DNA of 64,000 nucleotides from NCBI GenBank assembly GCA_964019165.1, contig OZ025272.1:15723093-15787092 (forward strand). Reading direction: 5' to 3'. This DNA comes from Mastigias papua (taxonomy: Eukaryota; Cnidaria; Scyphozoa; Rhizostomeae; Mastigiidae). A model generated the notes under the pieces. That model was not told the DNA's origin and ran no database searches. It was given only the letters and a program-made list of their open reading frames with translations. Of this stretch, positions 17,501 to 28,062 are shown piece after piece. How positions within the stretch are numbered: position 1 is the stretch's first letter; each line of letters begins with the position of its first letter. Made by a program: the position numbers and the translations under genes.

Positions 17501-18639
17501 GGTCGCAATTGCTTCTCTGGGTTGTGCACTTTGAGAAATTTGGGTTCAACATGTGACAATAAAACAAAGGTGTGGTTGCTTGTGTTGATATCTTGGAGGG
17601 GAGCGAGAAACTGATCTCAGCTGTTCAATTTAAGAAACTTGAGAGTCAACGTTAGTGACGAAACGATACTAATCCCTCTGTATATTGCCAAATGCACCTA
17701 GTAGACGAGGATGAGACTCTATGGAAATTCTGTATTGACGACGCACACTTCTGTGTTGCTTTCTCAAAGATTAGTGAGTCTGAAATACAAAACTGTATCC
17801 AATATTTATTGTTCTTTCGTAAACTACATAAATTACACTAAGTATCTGTTATGTGTAATCATTCTGGAAGTCGAAACCGGGACAAAAGACAAAAACTGAG
17901 AAATATTGATACGAGGGATTTCTGTACGAAGAGAGCTATCAAAAGTAAACAGGAGCAAAGCTATTTCTGTATGAATATGTTTGAGACAAATGACATTATG
18001 AAAGAACGATGAACAATTGGCTGCCTTACGGAGTATGAATTTGGCATTATGCAATAGTTGCCAGAAGTTCTGTGATACCATTCACTCTTTCTTGTTCTGC
18101 ACTGAACTCTCACCCCCCTTGCTTCCCCTGAACAATGTTGCTTATTGGGCGAAGTACATGCGACAATGGACAAATTTTAATTGCAATTTCAAGTATCTCA
18201 TGGTGGACCAACTTTGTTCTAAGAGAGATGGGGAGGGTGGTACGTGTAAAAGGCAAGGACGAAAAACCTGAAAGGAATTTTGTAAGTGTCCCAAGGAGTT
18301 TTGGCGACTACTGTGGGTATACATCTTTTTGCTACAACAATCAGTTGCAAAAAATAACAAAACCAAATGAATTGATTGAATACATTACAGCTACCTTAAA
18401 GTATATTTCTTTGAATATCTACACATAATACCCTTTATAAATAGTGAGAAAAAGCTTAAGTAGACATGCTAGATATACTTAAAATATGAAATCTACACAA
18501 ATTATGAAAACTGTTTATTCTATGAACATCCAACTTTCTTCCTACTTTATTTCAAGCTTCTTAGTTCTCTAAGGCCAGGCTTTAATGCGTATAAACGGTG
18601 TTTAATTAAAACTTTTTAGGTTCATACAGGGAAGTGTAG
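14577..18639. other. Intergenic, nothing assigned
   Basis: I see no gene, RNA or clear transposon. Minor items are a short ATTC-rich run (about 15735-15785) and two copies of TACTGAAGCTTTCTTA about 45 bp apart (16216 and 16251 region). Confidence 0.5.
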
Positions 18640-18651
18640 CATGACGAAACT

Positions 18652-18757
18652 TCTACTGGTACTACAGAACTTAACTACAACACGAAAAGTCGATATCATT
18701 TTCGTGCTATAGTGAAGTTCTGTAGTACCAACAGACTTTTCACGTATTTTCGGTAGA
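18652..18757. mobile_element. 106-bp hairpin element with 12-bp direct-repeat flanks
   Basis: The direct repeat CATGACGAAACT lies at 18640-18651 and 18758-18769. Between them the sequence folds: ggtactacagaactt..acacgaaaa pairs with ttttcgtgctatagtgaagttctgtagtacc. The right arm (TTCGTGCTATAGTGAAGTTC, then TGTAGTAC, then CAGACTTTTCACGTA) recurs at 57636-57680, so this is a dispersed family. Confidence 0.75.
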
Positions 18758-18769
18758 CATGACGAAACT

Positions 18770-20248
18770 GTTCATTTCAGAGTTAATAAGTAAGAGCATA
18801 GTCTAAAAATTCAGATGCATTGCTGTTGAAAATCCTGTTCTCTGATGTAACTAGAATTCTTTGCGCTCTGTGCATCAAGTTTATGCATGAGGCAGCCAAA
18901 CTGAAGTTCAATAGAACTATCCAGAATCAATGTCTTGAAAGATACTTCCAGTAGTTTCGAAGTAGAATATTGTACCATTCCTCATGAATATAAACAAAAT
19001 AACACCTACGGGTAGTTTAGTATGCCGCTAATTATTGATAGCGTTTTCTTCAAAAACAAACTATAATGGGTTTTCCAACATGGTTCTCCTGGCCGATCTG
19101 CAAAAGTTGACACAAATTAGCGTCTAACCTACAGATGCAAACTACTAAAATCTTAATGGAATCGTGCACTATAGCATATTACTACAAGTTTCCTTAGGCA
19201 AGAGCCATTGGCAAGAAAGCATTAAACTATTCTAGCTCTGAATGACATTGCAAATGCAAGTGTTCTCAACCGACCAAAGAGTCAATTCGTGTTAAAACAG
19301 CCCGGTGTCGCTATCTCAAAGGCCTTGGGCATAAACTTGACGCAACATCACCTGCCAATCTCTACTATTTCAAACCTGACGAAAATCAAGCTCAAAAAAT
19401 CACGTTAGTAGAATATTTCATAGGCAATATTCTAAAAGTCATGAAAGAGATCAAATTTAAAAAAAAACATTATTCTTCGTATGATATTAAAATCTAACTG
19501 TTAACAGAGCATAAATGCGAAATTAGCTTGTAAGAATTAGCTAGGTTAATTTTTTCTAAACTAGACTTCTAAATGCTTAACAGATCTAGAAGTTCTCAAA
19601 TAGAGCTATAGACGTTTGAAATAGATTGCAAGGTATATTTCCACAGTAGAAAATATAGAGCTATCTGCGGCTAAGATCAACAGAGAATACTGGAAGCTCT
19701 CAAGGTCGAAATGATGCTGTAATTCGTAAGCCGGATGTGCTTTCAGCTATTCAAGAACGAACAAGACCGCATGACATGGCGATCTTGTACTGCACCAAGT
19801 GTAGGCAATTGGGTATTTGAGAAAGGAGCCTACGCAAGGCTATACCATCTAATTGGTTTAACTTTTGCTTTGTTTAGAGATAACTAAATCACATTATTGA
19901 AATAGATGGGTAAATTCCCATTCAATGCGATCTTTTTACAAATATCTATAACCATAGCAATGAAAGCCTTAGGTAGTCCTGATTTAGTACCCTGACATGA
20001 GCCAAGTTGGGGCATCTGTTGTTGTCTACTTGGAAGAATTTGCATAGAAATATCTGCACCTGAATAATGCCAAGAAAACCAATACAATAATACGTTGTTA
20101 CAAAAGTCACAGACAGATGCTCAATCATTCAAATCTGATGCACCATCGTACCTATGCCAGCTTTCTGTAAATGGATAAATAAGCAGAAAAGATATCTAAT
20201 TTCAAAATGAGTAGTACACATACAAGGGACGTCGATTAGATTCTATGA
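18770..20248. other. Intergenic, nothing assigned
   Basis: No coding signal on either strand. The right-hand end is probably the 3' UTR or downstream flank of the minus-strand PI3K gene. Confidence 0.45.
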
Positions 20249-20278
20249 AGCTACCTTTTGAAGGTACTGAAGGTAGCT
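20249..20278 (-). other. Short perfect stem-loop downstream of the PI3K stop codon
   Basis: AGCTACCTT (20249-20257) and AAGGTAGCT (20270-20278) form a 9-bp stem with a 12-nt loop, about 30 nt past the stop codon. It could be a 3' UTR element or a remnant inverted repeat. Confidence 0.6.
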
Positions 20279-20306
20279 AAAAAAATTACTGTTCTGATAA
20301 CTTGCA

Positions 20307-23300
20307 CTAACTACCGATTTCAATTTCCTTGAGTTTATACCATCCAGTAACTTTCTGTGTCAAATCATGGGTAGCTGGGTATATATTTATTCCTCCAAGG
20401 TAGTTGTTGACACCCATTGCATCATTGTCCCATACGGTGACTTGAAGAACTTTCTGCTGGATTTCAATAAGAGACATCGCATACGTCAAAGTCTGATTGT
20501 ATGTCGGGTTGAGATTCTTTCGCGCAACTCTCGTCTTTCGCTTTGTTGATTTGCTTGGATCTGGTAATAAGTAGCTCTTAACATACGGATCTGCTGTGCC
20601 CTGAATCGTCCGGGGTACCAGATTTCTGGCGTGCATAACCAGTAGATCTAAACATCCACTACGAAACTGGTACGACAGTTTCAGCTCGCCGCCGACACGA
20701 TTTCTCGGTTGACCGGCTTCATGCTGTAGCAGTATGTCGGCAAATCTTACAGAATTTTGCTCGTCTCGAATATAACTATGCAAAAATGTATAAAGTATTT
20801 CAGAATTTGAAACTTCTTGATCTTTCGTCAAAGCCACAATGAACTCATCAAGCTCTTTTCTTCGTTTAACCGCTATATCTCGGATTTCACTTCTACCAAC
20901 TAGCACCCGACCAGGTAATGCTGGAATGCTTGAACCGCCAAAAAGCTGTGATAACTTTATATGAAGCTCCTGGAATTCATCATACCTGCGAAAAACGAAT
21001 GTTGGGCCTGAGCGGCCACTTCGCAAGACATTCAAAACAAATATATAGTGCTTGTCAGGGATATATCGCTTCTGAATGTCAACACAACGGGCCGATATGA
21101 TTTCCCCGTCCGAATCTCGGCTGTAAACCTTGTTTGAGAAAGTGAAAATAGCACGAGCACTGCCAGAAAGGTGTTGCGAGTCCTTAAAATGCGCCATATT
21201 GTGTATGAAAAAGTTCCATTGAGTTGATTTTGAGCTCAAACTATTCTCAATGAGTCTTGTGAAGTATACAGTTGCCTGAGAATCGGAGAGATGTAGCTGT
21301 AGAGCATTTCTCACGTATTCTATGTCATTTGAAGTTGAAAGATATGGAATTCCAGACGACACCATCAACCCTAACAGATTCAAAATTAGGTCAGAATTTT
21401 TGCGTATGATATTGAATGCATCACAGCAGAGTTCCACAAAATGCTGAAAATTGTACGACATGCTCTCGCCGGAGTTGATTACAAACGCCATATCTGGTGT
21501 TAACACGAATGGAACTCTATCACGCCGAATTGTCCCAAATTTCTGAACATTGCCCATAAATTTACTGAAATCGATATGAAATAGGTGTCCACTCTGCGTC
21601 ACCATAATGTTATCATTGTGTCGGTCTCCAATACCTAATACATAGGTAGCAACACAGTATGCAGCACAAGATGCTGAAAATGTATCGACCGCATTCCTGT
21701 ATGCAATTTCTGAGCTATTGTATTTTTGAAGCCATAATCCTATGACGTCATCCTTAAAAGAACCCGTAACACCATGTTGGATATGGATCTCTCTCAAAGT
21801 GACAGAATCAGGAACTAGTTGAATCATTCCAGCCAGAGGTGCTGTAGGCAAGCACGCATATGTAATCATCTTTAGATCCAGCCCCTCCGAAAGCCAAAGC
21901 CTGTTCATAACATGGAAGAGCTGCAATGTTACAAGGTCTTTACGCAAATCATCACCAACTTTAAACATTGTTTTTATCACCTTACCTCTTGGATCTGAGT
22001 TCTCAAAAACAATCAACAATGGCACTGTGAAGGAGTTATAGTAGGAGCAGCTCTCAGTGATTATACCTTTAACTTCAACAGCTGGATTCAATGGCAGCCT
22101 CATACATCCATTGATATCAGTAGCGACTATTTCAAGAGCTTCACGTAATACGCTCCTCCGCTGTGAATCCTTTGTCTCTTTGACGCTCTGTGTTGCCTCT
22201 GCTAGCTGTCTTACCATCAATTCTTGCCTTAGTAATTGGTCTTTCATAGCAGCACCACATGTACTAAAAAGTCCACCAAGGACGATTTGAAATCTCTGAG
22301 AGAACTGAGCGTCAATTGTGTAGTACTTCAAATGCCAAAACAAATAGTGTGCAACTTTAGGGCTCCCTATAGCAGAAGATATCAAGAATTTTGACAATGA
22401 AGAATTGTGATATGTCTCATATTTTAATGCCTGAACTAACTGTGGAAGGTACTCACTCAGCTCACTTTCACTAACAGTGCTGAACCATTTCACTGCGTAT
22501 GTTCTTACAACAATATCAGGGAACTTGGCAGTTAAGAGATCTAAAGCTATAACAGGTGACAGTGGCTGCCAAACCTGAAGAAGTTCATGTAACTGTGCCA
22601 CAGTTCTATGCTTTAGATCTGGCAAAGACACAAGGACATATGGAAGTGCTTGAGGCATATGTCTCAGCTCCATTCTGTGTTTCCAAATTAGTATTTTGTC
22701 AGTATTGGATATCTCAGTATGTGCTCCTTTATTCACAATTTCATCTAGTTTAACTGCCACCTGAGATGAAGATGAATTGTAATCTTCTGGCTGTATTATT
22801 TGAACCAATGCCTCAGGAAATATAACTTCAGTATGGTAAATCTGAAAATCTGCCCTCAGTATGACACTAGTTGGCTCTTGAATATTGCTTGAGGAACAAG
22901 TTGCTGCAGGATTCATTTCACTTCCAGATAGCAATCCAAATAAGTGGCTCCCAGAAATTAGAAGTCCTTTAAAATCAAATAAATTCACGCTTAGCCAAGC
23001 AAGCTGAGGATGACTTTTCATATCTTTCATAGGTTTTTTTGATTGTACTGACCCAAATAGGCCAATGCAGACTTTTGTTTCTCTTGGTATGTCCTTTATG
23101 TCAATATCAAACACTAAAAAATCATCCCATTTTATATGCTCATAAAAGCCAATTGAAGGGCTTGATGGTTTTGTCATCTCTTGCTTACAAATAAGTTCTC
23201 CTCCATAATACAGGCCACATTCAACAACAAACCTCTCATGCTTCAGTTTCCAATCTCCTGGGATTCTATGCATAGAACAGATTTTAATCCAGAACTTTTC

Positions 23301-25289
23301 CTGTATAGTTTCAGAGCTAGCACGTTCATTTGTACTAGGTACTTTTGATGGCGAATCTGATTTGCAAGCTGTAGGATTCTGAATGCAGAAGCTTGTGTCG
23401 AATGCTCTACAATATGCATCTATCAAAGCAAACACAGCTGAAGTCAGTTTCTCCACTGCAATGCTAAATCGACCTCTATCAAACATCTTCTCATTTACCA
23501 TTCTATTATAGTCTAAAACACCTGGTTGTAGTGGATTTGGTGATATCTTCTCAGTTGTGCTAGGCTTTAAGGAAAGCAATAGGTTGATAGCCTCATGCAG
23601 TTGAGTTGATTCAATTTGAGCAAGTGAAAGAGATAATGCTTTGACAACTTGGATCAATTTTTCAGGAACATAACTCGCATTTGTCCTTTTTGATACATTT
23701 TTAAGCAATGCCTCAACTTCATTATTGTATGTATCCATCAAAACAGACAGTCCCTGTCGAGAAATTGAAGTTGCTGACTTGATGTCAAAGAACTTTGTAA
23801 AATAAATCCCCATACATTCTTGGTCATCATCGTCTTCATTTCTTGACAAATCTCTAGGTATTGCATTTCTTAGCATGAGAAGGACACATATATCATCTCC
23901 CAGCCTGAGGCAGTTTTGCACATAAACATAATTAATTAATTTATCATTCCCTTCTAAATAGCAGGATTCACCAAGCACCTTAAAAATGTATTTATTTTTG
24001 GATATAGTGTCAATGTCTTTGAAAATATCTTGAAAAACAAGAAGGGCCTTTAAAACAATATCTTGCACTTTAGAAAATACATTGAATGTGATATTGATTG
24101 GGGCTAGGCTGTCCTTGAAGTAGACTGTGATGCTTAAGTCTTTTGGGTAATGTGCAGTTTTCCACATTATGGTAGAATCTGTTATAATACCAGGGTTAGT
24201 GTCAATATTTGAATGTTCATAGCATTTTCTCAGGTCAGCAACCATTAAGCAGAACTGCTTAGCTTCTTCATTTCTTTCTTCTGCCAGATCAAAGATGCCA
24301 TCACCAAAATAAACCTTAAAATCTTGCTCGTCCTTACCTAAACCAATATCAATTGGCAACGAAAGGCGGTTAAAAAATTTTGGTGGAGCTGGTCTTGGTG
24401 GTGGTAAAGTGTTTGTTCGTTCCAACTTTGGAATGTCATATCCTTTTTTTGAACCAATTGTGGTGTCACTAGCTCTTCTATCTAGCATAGCTGCATCAGA
24501 GGTAACAGCACTTCTAAAGTTGGTTAGTGATGAGCTATCAAAATCATTTATGAATTTTTCAAGATCTTCTACTGACAAAGAGCTTATTGATGGCTTGCTT
24601 GCACCTGTGTGATCTTTAAAATTCTCCCATGATGATGACTTGGCTGGACTTTTTCCAGGCAGAAATAACTCAGATTGCTTAGGCTTTGAGGATGTCTCTA
24701 ATTCACATAAGTTTGCTTGAATCAAATCATCATCTGTTTCTGTCAATGCAATCCTTAATCTGGATTCAAAATTCATTGATCTGCTGGGTACCAATGGCTT
24801 CACACTGGTTTCTGTGAAAAATACCTCTGCTAAAGTAGATTGTGAATGGTCTATTCCACTGTCACCACTAGAACCTGATGCAAATGGATTATCAGGAACT
24901 TGTTCCACAATTGTACCATCCTTTTCAATATCTGTTTCATCTTCCACACTAATTCCAGCATCAAGCAACCTGTTCACAAGCTTTCTGTTCCTCCTGCTTT
25001 GAACTCTTCGTTTAGGAGGAGCAGGAGGTGGTTTTTCTTCACTGCTTGGTGACCGGTCTCTTGAGTAACTCCTTGGCTTATAAACATAATCTTCCAAGTT
25101 ATATACATTCTGTTCCTGAGCAGAAGTTTCTTCAGCGTTATAGATCCTATCACTGCTCCCAGATGATGATGGTGAATTAAAACTATTGTAACTCTGGGTA
25201 CTCTGTAGTGAATAAATACTGGACTGTTGAGAAGAATCATCTGAGAAATCAATCAAATCCACTGATACTTCAGGCACTTTTGAGTTCAT
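20307..25289 (-). CDS. PIK3C2: Class II phosphoinositide 3-kinase (PI3K-C2), complete, single exon
   Basis: 1660 aa from the ATG at 25289; the upstream in-frame stretch begins only with GTG, and a ttattcag|a acceptor-like site sits just before the ATG. Order: an N-terminal unstructured part with a clathrin-box-like LIDFSDD (about 12), an NPF motif (about 134) and proline-rich PPPAPPKRR and PPPRPAPPKF (about 90, 295); a Ras-binding domain (about 380-470); a PI3K-type C2 (about 660-795); a PIK helical domain (about 860-985); a kinase domain (about 1076-1345) with FKVGDDLRKD, GDRHNDN and the class II activation loop RRDRVPFVL; then PX (about 1403-1513) and a C-terminal C2 (about 1533-1659, ADPYVKSYLLPD). 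Class II enzymes make PI3P and PI(3,4)P2 on endocytic membranes. Oddities: no intron across 5 kb; the usual DFG is DFS (HIDFSKF, about 1238); RQD is RKD. The N-terminal motifs suggest coupling to clathrin and EH-domain proteins. A retrocopy kept intact, or intron loss, are both possible. Confidence 0.95.
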   Translation of the reverse strand: MNSKVPEVSVDLIDFSDDSSQQSSIYSLQSTQSYNSFNSPSSSGSSDRIYNAEETSAQEQNVYNLEDYVYKPRSYSRDRSPSSEEKPPPAPPKRRVQSRRNRKLVNRLLDAGISVEDETDIEKDGTIVEQVPDNPFASGSSGDSGIDHSQSTLAEVFFTETSVKPLVPSRSMNFESRLRIALTETDDDLIQANLCELETSSKPKQSELFLPGKSPAKSSSWENFKDHTGASKPSISSLSVEDLEKFINDFDSSSLTNFRSAVTSDAAMLDRRASDTTIGSKKGYDIPKLERTNTLPPPRPAPPKFFNRLSLPIDIGLGKDEQDFKVYFGDGIFDLAEERNEEAKQFCLMVADLRKCYEHSNIDTNPGIITDSTIMWKTAHYPKDLSITVYFKDSLAPINITFNVFSKVQDIVLKALLVFQDIFKDIDTISKNKYIFKVLGESCYLEGNDKLINYVYVQNCLRLGDDICVLLMLRNAIPRDLSRNEDDDDQECMGIYFTKFFDIKSATSISRQGLSVLMDTYNNEVEALLKNVSKRTNASYVPEKLIQVVKALSLSLAQIESTQLHEAINLLLSLKPSTTEKISPNPLQPGVLDYNRMVNEKMFDRGRFSIAVEKLTSAVFALIDAYCRAFDTSFCIQNPTACKSDSPSKVPSTNERASSETIQEKFWIKICSMHRIPGDWKLKHERFVVECGLYYGGELICKQEMTKPSSPSIGFYEHIKWDDFLVFDIDIKDIPRETKVCIGLFGSVQSKKPMKDMKSHPQLAWLSVNLFDFKGLLISGSHLFGLLSGSEMNPAATCSSSNIQEPTSVILRADFQIYHTEVIFPEALVQIIQPEDYNSSSSQVAVKLDEIVNKGAHTEISNTDKILIWKHRMELRHMPQALPYVLVSLPDLKHRTVAQLHELLQVWQPLSPVIALDLLTAKFPDIVVRTYAVKWFSTVSESELSEYLPQLVQALKYETYHNSSLSKFLISSAIGSPKVAHYLFWHLKYYTIDAQFSQRFQIVLGGLFSTCGAAMKDQLLRQELMVRQLAEATQSVKETKDSQRRSVLREALEIVATDINGCMRLPLNPAVEVKGIITESCSYYNSFTVPLLIVFENSDPRGKVIKTMFKVGDDLRKDLVTLQLFHVMNRLWLSEGLDLKMITYACLPTAPLAGMIQLVPDSVTLREIHIQHGVTGSFKDDVIGLWLQKYNSSEIAYRNAVDTFSASCAAYCVATYVLGIGDRHNDNIMVTQSGHLFHIDFSKFMGNVQKFGTIRRDRVPFVLTPDMAFVINSGESMSYNFQHFVELCCDAFNIIRKNSDLILNLLGLMVSSGIPYLSTSNDIEYVRNALQLHLSDSQATVYFTRLIENSLSSKSTQWNFFIHNMAHFKDSQHLSGSARAIFTFSNKVYSRDSDGEIISARCVDIQKRYIPDKHYIFVLNVLRSGRSGPTFVFRRYDEFQELHIKLSQLFGGSSIPALPGRVLVGRSEIRDIAVKRRKELDEFIVALTKDQEVSNSEILYTFLHSYIRDEQNSVRFADILLQHEAGQPRNRVGGELKLSYQFRSGCLDLLVMHARNLVPRTIQGTADPYVKSYLLPDPSKSTKRKTRVARKNLNPTYNQTLTYAMSLIEIQQKVLQVTVWDNDAMGVNNYLGGINIYPATHDLTQKVTGWYKLKEIEIGS

Positions 25290-28054
25290 TCTGAATAATG
25301 TTCGGTAAACTGTTACTATATTGGGTAAAAACACCTGTGTCTAATCGGTCAGAAAGGGCACAACCGGAAACATGTATGAAACAACATAGTGGTAGACATG
25401 AAATTAACATTGAAAAGTAGGCCCAAATATATTGTATAATACGCTGAACGATAAAAGTCGCAGCAAGTTTGTACCGTATATGCAATATCACGTAATTCCA
25501 CACATTCTTGGTTACAGTCATGAGTATCCGAACCTAACATTATCAACTCATAACAACTTGAGTCTGGGTTCCGTGCAGTTGTGTTCCTCCTTCGCCAGGT
25601 GGGTTGCTTAATAATATTCTAGTGTTGTTGCTGCTGAACAAATTCTACTTCGGTGCTTAGGCCCTGTTCATACTTCTCTTTTTTAATTAAAACTGGTATG
25701 TTTATCTCCGTTTTGTTGGCTTTTCATTCGCATCATATTACTCTACCACAAAAACGGAACTAATTAACATAATATTTGCACTGTGAGCACCAAAAAAAGG
25801 GGATTGTAATTATGTGAAAGCTTCACAACCGTGCCAATATAAAAAGCCCTATATACCATATGCATGCTCCAGGACAAGTATAAACGTGAAATGATAGATA
25901 TCCGTTTTCGCTTGAAATGGAACAGTGTGAGCAGACTTAAATGAAGCTTCATTTGCTAGAGAAAAAACGGAGAAACCTGAACTGTGAGGCATATTGATGT
26001 TACTGAACTGTGCGCTGCGGAGGACATTACCTGCCAGATTGCCGTAAGGTTGATTACACGTTGTCTGGAGGTGAACGTTAGATAACATTAATAACCAGAT
26101 GAGGTATCTAGGTAGATTTACTCTTTGATCCAAAAGGATCTTCGACTAGGCAGAACAAAAATAATACATGAAGGTAAGATGTATGATTTATCATCCAGAT
26201 TGTATATCAGGTTTTAGTACGCTGCTTTTCTTTTCTGGTTAGGCCGGGCCAGATAGCGGCGATTGCTTGCACTATGGTGTGCCTGAACAGGCAGTCTAAG
26301 TTAGAACGAAAATGGAATAGCTGGAACGGAGTAGCGACTCGTTATGGCGTGTATTGAGATTTCGGGCCCGAGTAATTATAGGGTGGTCCCTATGGTATCT
26401 GGAGAGAGTCTTTAATTTTACATATGTGGATTTTGAAGAGCGAGTTTACCGTGCTCGTTTCAGACAGGATGGGTACTATCTCCATTTATTTCTGAGAAGA
26501 ATTAAGGTTGTTTGTAGATAGTACCGCCAGCTGGATGTTTTGAAGTAATGGAACGACTGAATTTGCTATATTGAAGTAGCAACAATGCACAACCCATTCA
26601 CACCCAGAGCGTGGGGATTCTCAGAGATAATCTATATTTCGCATTGCATGGGAGCACAATGCTTCATGATTAAGTCATAGACCAGCAGACCTATTTTGCA
26701 ACAAAAGTTTATTAATGTACTTTTTATATATTTTTTTATCTCAGTCCCATCATACTATTTTAGTTTTATTGCATGTGAGCAGTATGCTCTTTTGACTAAG
26801 TCTAAGGAACTTTGTTGTCTAGGCTAGCACCATGGCTTAGCAAGTAAGAAGAACCAGCTTTTACTTGTATCGACTTTGTTTCATGCTTATTGCAATGGAG
26901 GATTCATTATAGTTTGCTTTGACTTGCTGAAAACAGTTGATAAAGAGTTTTCAAATGATCACCAGCATTCACTCTGGTATAAGGAAATTGCATGGTGTGT
27001 CTGTACCAAAAGGAACATTTCTGTGAACCAGTGGAAAACAAAGGCTTCATATTCTGTACCATTGAAGCTATTTAAGCATAGTGCTATAAGCACAAACTTG
27101 ACTCTGCATGGGAGTACCATACTCATGTTATCCAAGTTTCAACTTTGTCATTAACTTTTCAATGCTTCCCCTTGAAAATTTGAAGAGAACTTAGTGTAGA
27201 TGTAAGAAGTTACCATAATTTGCATGGGAGCACAATGCTCTATTGTTGTAGGCAGATATTTTGTAAGGCAATTTGGAACTTGTATGTGTCTGCTTTGCAC
27301 TGCAACCCTGGAAAAGCTAACTGGAGATTGAGGAATAGTGGTTTATTGCTAAGAGACCACCTGATGAAGATTTCCATGCTCATTTGAAAAATGACTTTAG
27401 CAACTGAGAAAAAAATCAAAAACTGACTTTAACTCCATATATTCCTTACAAGTGTATGTGAAAATTGTGCTATCTATTTTGATGTCTTTCTGCAAATGTA
27501 TTATGATCTTTTGGGGTTTTCTTTTTGACCATGTCTGGCTAGTCATGTTGTTTGTCTTTTCATATCAAAGCCATGTTTTATGTAATATAGCTTAAAAAGC
27601 AGGGCATTTACTGTTCTGATCCATTGCACATATTGCATATCAAGGAATGTATTTTTTTGAAGAAGGGATGTGCTCTTGGTTTACTTGTTCTTGGTGTATA
27701 GAGTCGTTTGATATACATGTTTGATTTGATTCCATATATATATAGAGAGTAAGTGTTGGTTGACTTGGATCGCATGGTAACTTTTTTGCCAGCATAATAC
27801 TAGTGTGCTTTAGGTGTTTTTGGCGTAAAAGTGAATTTGTCTTCTTTCTGACTTTAATAAGATGGGAAGAGTGTTATTTTCATTGTTTTGAGAAACTTTG
27901 GTACAAAAGGTATGATTTGTTCTTTTATTTAACAGTTTAATATTTTAAAATGTGCCTTTGAAGGTTGTTTATTTACTAAAATTGGTTATGGTACTTGACT
28001 GCCATTTCTCACTCACCAGAGTATCCTTTTTTTATCAAAAAGGATTGTTTGTAG
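25290..28054. other. Intergenic between divergent PI3K-C2 and ZC3H18 genes
   Basis: The two genes are transcribed away from each other, so both promoters should lie here. I cannot place a TATA box or a start site. An open but Met-less frame at about 26317-26522 and a GC-richer patch at 26220-26400 could be a 5' exon of ZC3H18, but no splice pair proves it. A candidate acceptor (ttgtttgtag) ends at 28054, eight bases before the ATG. Confidence 0.45.
26646..27240. repeat. Four dispersed copies of GCATGGGAGCACAATGCT
   Basis: Copies at 26646, 26771 (GCATGTGAGCAGTATGCT), 27105 (GCATGGGAGTACCATACT) and 27222. All are on the same strand and irregularly spaced (about 115-335 bp). Each carries a small dyad, AGCA..TGCT. 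They lie in the presumed ZC3H18 5' region. Confidence 0.7.
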
Positions 28055-28062
28055 ATAAGAGA

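Noticed and set aside
25290..25334. 15-residue N-terminal extension of PI3K-C2
   Set aside because: It begins with GTG, and an acceptor-like site lies between it and the ATG at 25289.
26317..26522. 68-codon open frame without Met, between PI3K-C2 and ZC3H18
   Set aside because: No ATG, no convincing splice pair and no family resemblance. It may be transcribed 5' sequence but cannot be called coding.
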